Under the pieces are notes generated by a model. That model saw nothing but the letters and a program-made list of their open reading frames with translations. It had not been told where the DNA came from and made no database searches. The position numbers were made by a program, and so were the translations under genes. Source: Diaphorobacter caeni (GTDB taxonomy: Bacteria > Pseudomonadota > Gammaproteobacteria > Burkholderiales > Burkholderiaceae_C). Taken from it: a stretch of DNA of 64,000 nt. Of the stretch, positions 58,787 through 64,000 are shown piece by piece. The stretch spans positions 283,918-347,917 of the forward strand of contig NZ_JADKYZ010000009.1 of assembly GCF_015354245.1 (NCBI RefSeq). Direction: 5' to 3'. Positions within the stretch are counted from its first letter, which is position 1. Each line of letters starts with the position of its first letter.

Positions 58787-59653
58787 TCAGCCTTGTAGGA
58801 TGGATGCGGCAGCTTGCAGCGTCGCGCCCACGTCGGCATCGAGCTTGAGCGCGAATGCCGCATCACCGCGCGTCGTGCCGCGGTTGACCGCTGCCACCGG
58901 AATGCCCGCCTCCCCGGCCGCCAGCACGAAGCGATAGCCCGAATAGACCATCAGCGACGAGCCCAGCACCAGCACGCCACGCGACTGCCTCACCGCCTGC
59001 AGGCTGCGCTCCACCCGCTCGCGCGGTACGGATTCGCCGTAGAACACCACATCGGGCTTGAGCAGACGACCGCCGCAATGCGGGCATGGCGGTATCACGA
59101 AGCTCGAAAAATCCACCGCTTCCAGATCGGCATCTCCATCGGGCGCCGAGAGCGCCGTGCGCTGCGCCCAGCCGGGGTTGGCATCCACCAGCGCGTCCTG
59201 CCACTGCGCGCGCGAAAATCGCCGCTCGCATTCCATGCAGCGCACCGTGTCGAGCCGCCCATGCAGATCCACCACCGCGCGGCTCCCGGCGGCCTCGTGC
59301 AGGCCGTCGACGTTCTGGGTAATCAGCAGATCGATCCAGCCCGCCTCCTCCAGCTGCGCGAGCACGAGGTGCGCCGCACCAGGCCGAGCCTGCCCGAACG
59401 TACGCCAGCCCACCAGACTGCGCGCCCAGTAGCGCTGCCGCGTGTGCTCCGCTCCCATGAAGGCCTGATAGGTGACGGGCTGCGGCCGCTTCCATTGCCC
59501 CTTGAGATCGCGGTAGTCGGGAATGCCGCTCGCGGTGCTCACACCCGCGCCGGTCAGCACGACCAGCCCAGGGTGCCGCTGCATGAACGCCGCAAGCTGC
59601 GCGCCTGCCTCCAGCGCGTCCAGCGCGGCTTCTGTCGACTCAGGCGAGCTCAT
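58787..59653 (-). CDS. cobB: Sir2-family NAD-dependent protein deacylase
   Basis: A 288-residue sirtuin. The NAD-binding GAGVSTASGIPDYRD is near residues 36-50, the TQNVDGLHEAAGS segment with catalytic His-region follows, and two zinc CxxC pairs are visible (CMEC and CPHC). It removes acetyl or other acyl groups from lysines using NAD. It is in the same orientation as the exonuclease gene upstream. Confidence 0.9.
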   Translation of the reverse strand: MSSPESTEAALDALEAGAQLAAFMQRHPGLVVLTGAGVSTASGIPDYRDLKGQWKRPQPVTYQAFMGAEHTRQRYWARSLVGWRTFGQARPGAAHLVLAQLEEAGWIDLLITQNVDGLHEAAGSRAVVDLHGRLDTVRCMECERRFSRAQWQDALVDANPGWAQRTALSAPDGDADLEAVDFSSFVIPPCPHCGGRLLKPDVVFYGESVPRERVERSLQAVRQSRGVLVLGSSLMVYSGYRFVLAAGEAGIPVAAVNRGTTRGDAAFALKLDADVGATLQAAASILQG

Positions 59654-59676
59654 CGGTCGGTCGGAATCGTCCGCAT

Positions 59677-61119
59677 TCAGCCCAGCTCGGGCGAGATCGA
59701 CTCGGCGTAGTCGTACACCGCTTCGAGCAGTTCCGCATCGCGTTCGCTCTCGGTGTTGCCACCCAATTCGTCAAGCTGCGCGAACAGCGCGTCGAAGGTG
59801 CGCGTGCCACTCACGCCATCCACCAGCATGTCGTGGCGCAGCGCCTCCCAGCGCTCCTGGTCTTCGGGCGACAGCGTTTCGGGGAAATTGCGTGCCCGGT
59901 AGCGCCAGAAAATCTCGGCCAGGCGCGGATCGTCAAAGCCGGTGCGCGCCGTCGCGAGCTCGGCGGGAGACAGCGTGCGCAGATGGTTCAAACGCCGCCG
60001 GTCCTCGTTGCCGACGAAGCCGCCATACAAATCCTGGTCCACATCCGAGGGCTCCTGCGCAGGTCGCTTGAAGACCTCCTTCCAGATCGCGCTCATGTCC
60101 GGCAGCTCGCGCGCCATCAGCGCGTTCTGCGCGGCGGCCTCCAGATCGATCCCCCAGCGTTCGGCCATCTGCGGCGTGAGCGTGTTCACGTTGCCCACCA
60201 CCATCGGCGACTTGTTCAGATGCACCGTCTTGATCGGCAGGCGCGTGACTCCTTCGGGCAGGTCGGCGGATTTGCTGAACATGCGCAGGCGGATGGTCTC
60301 CACATCGAGATCGGCCAGCTCGCGCGGATCGTGCGACAGATCCCAGGCCAGCACCTCGTTCTTGTTTGTCGGATGGCTTGCGATCGGGAACATCACCGCC
60401 AGACAGCCACGGTCCGCCGGGAACATGCCCGAGACATGCAGAAATGGCCGCGCCTGATCGATGGACGCCGGCAGCCGCAGCTCGGAAATCACGCGGTCCT
60501 TCTTGTGCAGGCTCAGCGCGAAATCGAACAGCTTGGGCTGGTGCTGGCGAATCAGCCGCGCGAGCGCGATCGTCGCGCGCACGTCCGAGAGCGCATCGTG
60601 CGCCGCCTCGTGCACGAGGCCGTTCGCCTTGGTGAGCAACTCGAGCTTGAAGCTCACCTGCCCCTCGTCGTTGGTCGGCCACTCGATGCCCTGAGGCCGC
60701 AGGGCGCGCGTCATTCGCACGACATCAAGCAGATCCCAGCGCCCGCACTGGTTCTGCCATTCGCGCGCGTAGGGGTCGATGAGATTGCGCCAAAACATGA
60801 AGCGCGTGATCTCGTCGTCAAAACGAATGGTGTTGTAGCCCACGCCGATGGTGCCGGGCAGCGCCATCTCGGCCTCGATGCGCGCGGCGAACGCGGCCTC
60901 CGGCAGGCCTTTTTCCAGACAGAGCTGCGGCGTGATTCCGGTGATCAGGCAGGACACCGGATCGGGCAGATAGTCCGGCGACGGTCTGCAGTAGATCATC
61001 ATCGGCTCGCCGATCTCGTTGAGCTCGGCATCGGTGCGAATGGCTGCGAACTGTGCCGGACGGTCGCGGCGCGTGTCGGCCCCAAAGGTTTCGTAGTCGT
61101 GCCAGAGGAAGGTGTGCAT
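59677..61119 (-). CDS. sbcB: Exodeoxyribonuclease I
   Basis: A 480-residue single-strand 3'-5' exonuclease. The DEDD motif I is HDYETFGAD near residue 7, with later GYNTIRFDDE and HDALSDVRATIALA. The start used is the ATG at 61119 (MHTFLWHDYETFG), which fits the family better than one 18 bases upstream. It is divergent from the lytic transglycosylase gene. Confidence 0.93.
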   Translation of the reverse strand: MHTFLWHDYETFGADTRRDRPAQFAAIRTDAELNEIGEPMMIYCRPSPDYLPDPVSCLITGITPQLCLEKGLPEAAFAARIEAEMALPGTIGVGYNTIRFDDEITRFMFWRNLIDPYAREWQNQCGRWDLLDVVRMTRALRPQGIEWPTNDEGQVSFKLELLTKANGLVHEAAHDALSDVRATIALARLIRQHQPKLFDFALSLHKKDRVISELRLPASIDQARPFLHVSGMFPADRGCLAVMFPIASHPTNKNEVLAWDLSHDPRELADLDVETIRLRMFSKSADLPEGVTRLPIKTVHLNKSPMVVGNVNTLTPQMAERWGIDLEAAAQNALMARELPDMSAIWKEVFKRPAQEPSDVDQDLYGGFVGNEDRRRLNHLRTLSPAELATARTGFDDPRLAEIFWRYRARNFPETLSPEDQERWEALRHDMLVDGVSGTRTFDALFAQLDELGGNTESERDAELLEAVYDYAESISPELG

Positions 61120-61229
61120 GTAAAAAATTGCAGTCAAAGCCGGGTCAAGCCCAAGTATGCCCGCGCAGCCAGCACAATAGGCGAATGCATGTCATTTACC
61201 CAGAAACTCGCCAGACGAAAACTTTCAAT

Positions 61230-62651
61230 ATGAAACGACTGGCCAAGCCTGCAGTCGGCGCGATGGCGCTGGCCATCCTGCTGGGCGCCTGCTCATCGGC
61301 GCCCAAGAACACCCCCAAGCCCGCAACGCCTCCGCTCGAGGCCCCAGTCAGCAAGGCCCTCGAGACGCCGACGCCGGCCTCCCCCACAGCGCCTGTCGAA
61401 GCGACACCGGCTCCAGAACCTGTTCCAACGCCAGCACTAGCGCCGGCAGAGCCCGCACCAACGCCCGCTCCTCCCCCCGTCGAGCCGGCTCCACCGCTCC
61501 CAGCCCCCACCGGACCCGCCAAGAACCAGAGTTTCGGGGAGTGGCTCAAGACTTTCGAGCTGCGCGCCGCCGACGCCGGCATCACCGACAGGACCATCCG
61601 CTCCGCGTTGAGCAACGCCAAGTTCATCCCACGCATCGTCGAGCTCGACCGCGCCCAGCCCGAATTCACGCGCCCGCCATGGGCGTACCTCGACGGCGCG
61701 GTCTCGCAATTGCGCATCGACCAAGGCAGAACGCAGATCCGCAAGTTCCAGCGCACTTTTGACGCAGCCGAGCAGCGCTACGGCGTGCCTTCCTCCGTCA
61801 TCGCCGCCATCTGGGGCATGGAGAGCAACTTTGGCAAGAACTTCGGCAGCTTTCGCGCCGTCGACGCGCTCGCCACCCTCGCCTACGACGGCCGCCGCTA
61901 CGACTGGGCCAGCCGCGAACTGCTGATCGCCCTGAAGATCATCGATCGGGGCGACATCCCCGCCACCCAGATGCTCGGCTCCTGGGCCGGCGCCATGGGC
62001 CACACCCAATTCCTGCCATCGGCGTATCAACGCTTCGCCGTCGATGCAGACGGCGACGGCAAGCGCGACATCTGGGGCAGCATCCCCGACGTGATCAACT
62101 CCACCGCCAACTTCCTCGCCCAATCCGGCTGGAAAACCGGTGAGCTCTGGGGCGCCGAAGTCCGCCTGCCCGCCAACTTCGACTTCGCCCGCGCTGAAGT
62201 CAAATTCAGCCAGCCCGCATCCACCTGGGCCGCCGAAGGCGTGCGCAGCCTCGACGGCGGCCCGCTGCCCAGCCTCGACGACGCCTCCATCATCACCCCC
62301 GCAGGCGTACGCGGCCCCGCCATCCTCGTCGGCAACAACTTCCGCACCCTGCTGAAGTACAACAACTCCAACAACTACGCCCTCGCCGTAGCCCTCATCG
62401 CCCAGCAGATCGAAGGCGGCTCAGGCCTGGTCTCCACCTGGCCGAGAGACCTCGAATCCCTCTCCCGCTCCGAAATCAAATCCATGCAGGAAGCCCTCAA
62501 CGCCAAAGGCTTCGCAACCGGCACCCCCGACGGCGTAGCCGGCCCCGCCACCCGCATCGGACTGCGCGAGTTCCAGAAGAGTGTGGGCATGCCAGCGGAT
62601 GGGTATCCGACCAAGGATGTGCTGGCGAAATTGCTGGAGAAGGCGTCTTGA
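61230..62651 (+). CDS. Lytic murein transglycosylase lipoprotein (MltB-like)
   Basis: A 473-residue outer-membrane lipoprotein with lipobox LLGAC near residue 18-22. A long Pro/Ala/Thr-rich linker (about 25-95) is followed by an SLT-type catalytic domain with the Glu in WGMESNFGK, AGAMGHTQFLPS, and a C-terminal peptidoglycan-binding domain (ALNAKGFATGTPDGVAGPATR). It cleaves peptidoglycan to anhydro-muropeptides. The ATG at 61230 starts the signal peptide; one at 61185 would precede it by 15 residues. Confidence 0.92.
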   Translation: MKRLAKPAVGAMALAILLGACSSAPKNTPKPATPPLEAPVSKALETPTPASPTAPVEATPAPEPVPTPALAPAEPAPTPAPPPVEPAPPLPAPTGPAKNQSFGEWLKTFELRAADAGITDRTIRSALSNAKFIPRIVELDRAQPEFTRPPWAYLDGAVSQLRIDQGRTQIRKFQRTFDAAEQRYGVPSSVIAAIWGMESNFGKNFGSFRAVDALATLAYDGRRYDWASRELLIALKIIDRGDIPATQMLGSWAGAMGHTQFLPSAYQRFAVDADGDGKRDIWGSIPDVINSTANFLAQSGWKTGELWGAEVRLPANFDFARAEVKFSQPASTWAAEGVRSLDGGPLPSLDDASIITPAGVRGPAILVGNNFRTLLKYNNSNNYALAVALIAQQIEGGSGLVSTWPRDLESLSRSEIKSMQEALNAKGFATGTPDGVAGPATRIGLREFQKSVGMPADGYPTKDVLAKLLEKAS

Positions 62652-62881
62652 TATCCAGTGACTGAATTTCGCCCAAGCAGCCGATGAATAGTGGCCACGG
62701 CTTGGACGATTTCAGCAGGGAGATTTTGAGGTTCGCTGCGCTCATCAGGTCACTCCTGCAAAACCGAGGCACAGGGTGTCCCATCTCATGTGATCATATT
62801 CCCCGTAGAAGCCGGTCACTCTTCCAGGCATCGGGAGGTGATGCACAGCGTTGTAGAGACCTCTAAACGGGAGCGATCCGC
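62652..62881. other. Gap before the IS481-type transposase
   Basis: No gene is supported here. A small palindrome TAGAGACCTCTA lies about 20 bases before the transposase ATG. The left end of the insertion sequence should fall in this stretch, but I cannot define its inverted repeat without the matching right end. Confidence 0.35.
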
Positions 62882-63915
62882 ATGAGCAAAGTTCACGCCC
62901 AGGCGCGCACCACACCGCGGACAAGAGCCGAGATCAGGGCCTCATCGGCGACTCTTGATAAGCTGGCTGAGCGATACAACATCAGTCGCGCCACAGTCCT
63001 GAAGTGGAAACATCATGACCGTCCTGATGATCGCTCGCACCGCCCTCACAAGCTTCACACGATGCTCTCGCCGGTTCAGGAAGACATCGTCGTTGAACTG
63101 CGCGGCCTGCTGCTCTTGCCGCTTGATGACCCGCTCGTGATCGTGCGGGAGTTCATGAACCCCGATGTATCCCACGCAGGTCTTGACCGGTGCTTGCGTC
63201 GTCACGGCGTCTCCAACCTGCGCGAGCTTCAGGCCAAGGAACAGGCCGATTCAGGTGCCGCCCAGGAGCCCGGACTCAAGACCTTCAAAGACTATGAGCC
63301 GGGCTTCGTGCATGTGGACATCAAGTACCTTCCACAGATGCCCGACGAGCGTGAGAGACGCTACCTGTTCGTCGCCGTAAACCGCGCTACGCGCTGGGTG
63401 TTCATGCACATCTACGCCGATCAAAGCGAGGACAGCAGCGTGGACTTCCTCAATCGCCTTGAGCGAGCGGTGCCCATGAACATCATCAAGCTACTCACGG
63501 ACAACGGCTGTCAGTTCACGGACCGATTCACCAGTAAAAACGCGAGCCCAGTGGTCGCCACAAGTTCGATGTGCGCTGCAAGGTACTGGGAATCGAGCAT
63601 CGCCTGTGTCCGCCGCGCCACCCCCAGAACAATGGGATGGTCGAACGATTCAATGGCCGGATCAGCGAAGTGCTTCATCAAACTCGCTTTGCTTCAGCCG
63701 CCCAGCTGGAGGCCACGCTGATGCACTACGTGAAGACCTACAACCATCAAATTCCGCAACGCGCGTTCAACCATGCCTCACCCGTTCAAGCATTGAAGGG
63801 CTGGTATGCGAGGAAGCCTGAATTGTTCAAGAAGCGGGTTTATAACCAACCGGGTCTTGACATCTATGTACTGAGAGCGGCTAACACAACCGATCAACAA
63901 ACCTCGCGCAGATAA
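62882..63915 (+). pseudogene. IS481-family transposase with a frameshift
   Basis: The first frame (62882-63721) has a helix-turn-helix (LAERYNISRATVLKWKHHD) and the DDE core up to LLTDNGCQF. The rest (VRCKVLGIEHRLCPPRHPQ, NGMVERFNGRI with the catalytic Glu, to the end) is in the -1 frame. The break is at 63534-63539, where AGTAAAAACGCG has five A; six would keep the frame. The end runs into the neighbouring IS5-type gene, so its natural C terminus may be missing. It is probably inactive, though a -1 slip on the A-run could restore it. Confidence 0.82.
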
Positions 63916-64000
63916 TCGCTGCAGCTAGTTTCAGTAGCGCTTCATGAGTCTGAAGGCGTCGCTCGAACCGGATGCGCAGCTTGCCAAAGCCTGCAAACCA
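63881..64000 (-). CDS. IS5-type transposase, C-terminal fragment
   Basis: The last 39 codons of a minus-strand frame entering from beyond the right edge. The residues FGKLRIRFERRL and the end FVDRLC are typical of the C terminus of IS5-group transposases. It converges with and overlaps the IS481-type frame by 35 bases, so one element has inserted at or next to the end of the other. Confidence 0.7.
   Translation of the reverse strand, partial: WFAGFGKLRIRFERRLQTHEALLKLAAAIICARFVDRLC

Noticed and set aside
63571..63915. A separate 114-codon gene after the transposase
   Set aside because: It is the C-terminal part of the same IS481-type transposase in another frame, with the catalytic Glu region.

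Overview
The window is high-GC DNA from a betaproteobacterium, most likely a member of the Comamonadaceae. This rests on the style of the proteins (Bug/TctC-type binding proteins, the rsfS-rlmH-maf and rng housekeeping genes) and on a GC-rich intergenic repeat resembling those I recall from that family. The genus cannot be fixed from sequence alone. I see no rRNA, tRNA, CRISPR array or replication origin.

Region 1 (1-16.6 kb, all on +) is catabolic. It starts with the end of an amidohydrolase gene, an acyl-CoA dehydrogenase-like gene and a CoA ligase, then a Bug binding protein and an NAD-dependent dehydrogenase. Next come the 5-oxoprolinase genes (pxpB, pxpC, pxpA) mixed with a second Bug protein, an aminotransferase, a biotin carboxyl carrier protein, a biotin carboxylase, and a second carrier-like protein that has lost the biotinylated lysine. 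PxpB and PxpC belong to the same families as the carboxyltransferase part of urea carboxylase, so the locus holds all parts of a split biotin-dependent carboxylase. A lower-GC pair follows (amino-acid binding protein, PAS-AraC regulator), then a quinone reductase-like gene, a VOC protein and an enoyl-CoA hydratase.

Region 2 (16.6-24.2 kb) has a gene-poor stretch, a decayed IS5-type element, the remnant of a gene beside it, and a minus-strand group (two alpha/beta hydrolases, a cupin-carboxymuconolactone decarboxylase fusion, an aldo/keto reductase) divergent from a LysR regulator.

Region 3 (25.8-41.7 kb) is a complete nitrite and nitric oxide reduction cluster: nirE (cobA) on the minus strand, divergent from nirS-nirC-nirF-nirDL-nirG-nirH-nirJ-nirN-norE-norF-norC-norB-norQ-norD and a Crp/Fnr regulator. 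It makes cytochrome cd1 nitrite reductase, builds its heme d1 from siroheme, and makes cytochrome c-dependent NO reductase with its activation proteins. It lies between rng and maf, two same-strand housekeeping genes that are neighbours in many relatives, so it looks like an inserted block.

Region 4 (41.7-50.9 kb) is housekeeping: yebC-purD-hemF and rsfS-rlmH-maf on minus, separated by good terminators, then a HerA-like ATPase, a LysR regulator and purA. Region 5 (50.9-53.0 kb) is a small AT-rich island opening with a 120-bp MITE-like inverted-repeat element, holding a hypothetical gene with a stop at codon 5 and three other unknown small genes. Region 6 (53.0-64.0 kb) carries a glutathione S-transferase, a threonine dehydratase-like enzyme, upp, an acetyltransferase, an AI-2E-type membrane protein fused to a GAF domain, a sirtuin, exonuclease I and a lytic transglycosylase. 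It ends in an IS481-type transposase broken by a frameshift, abutting the tail of an IS5-type transposase.
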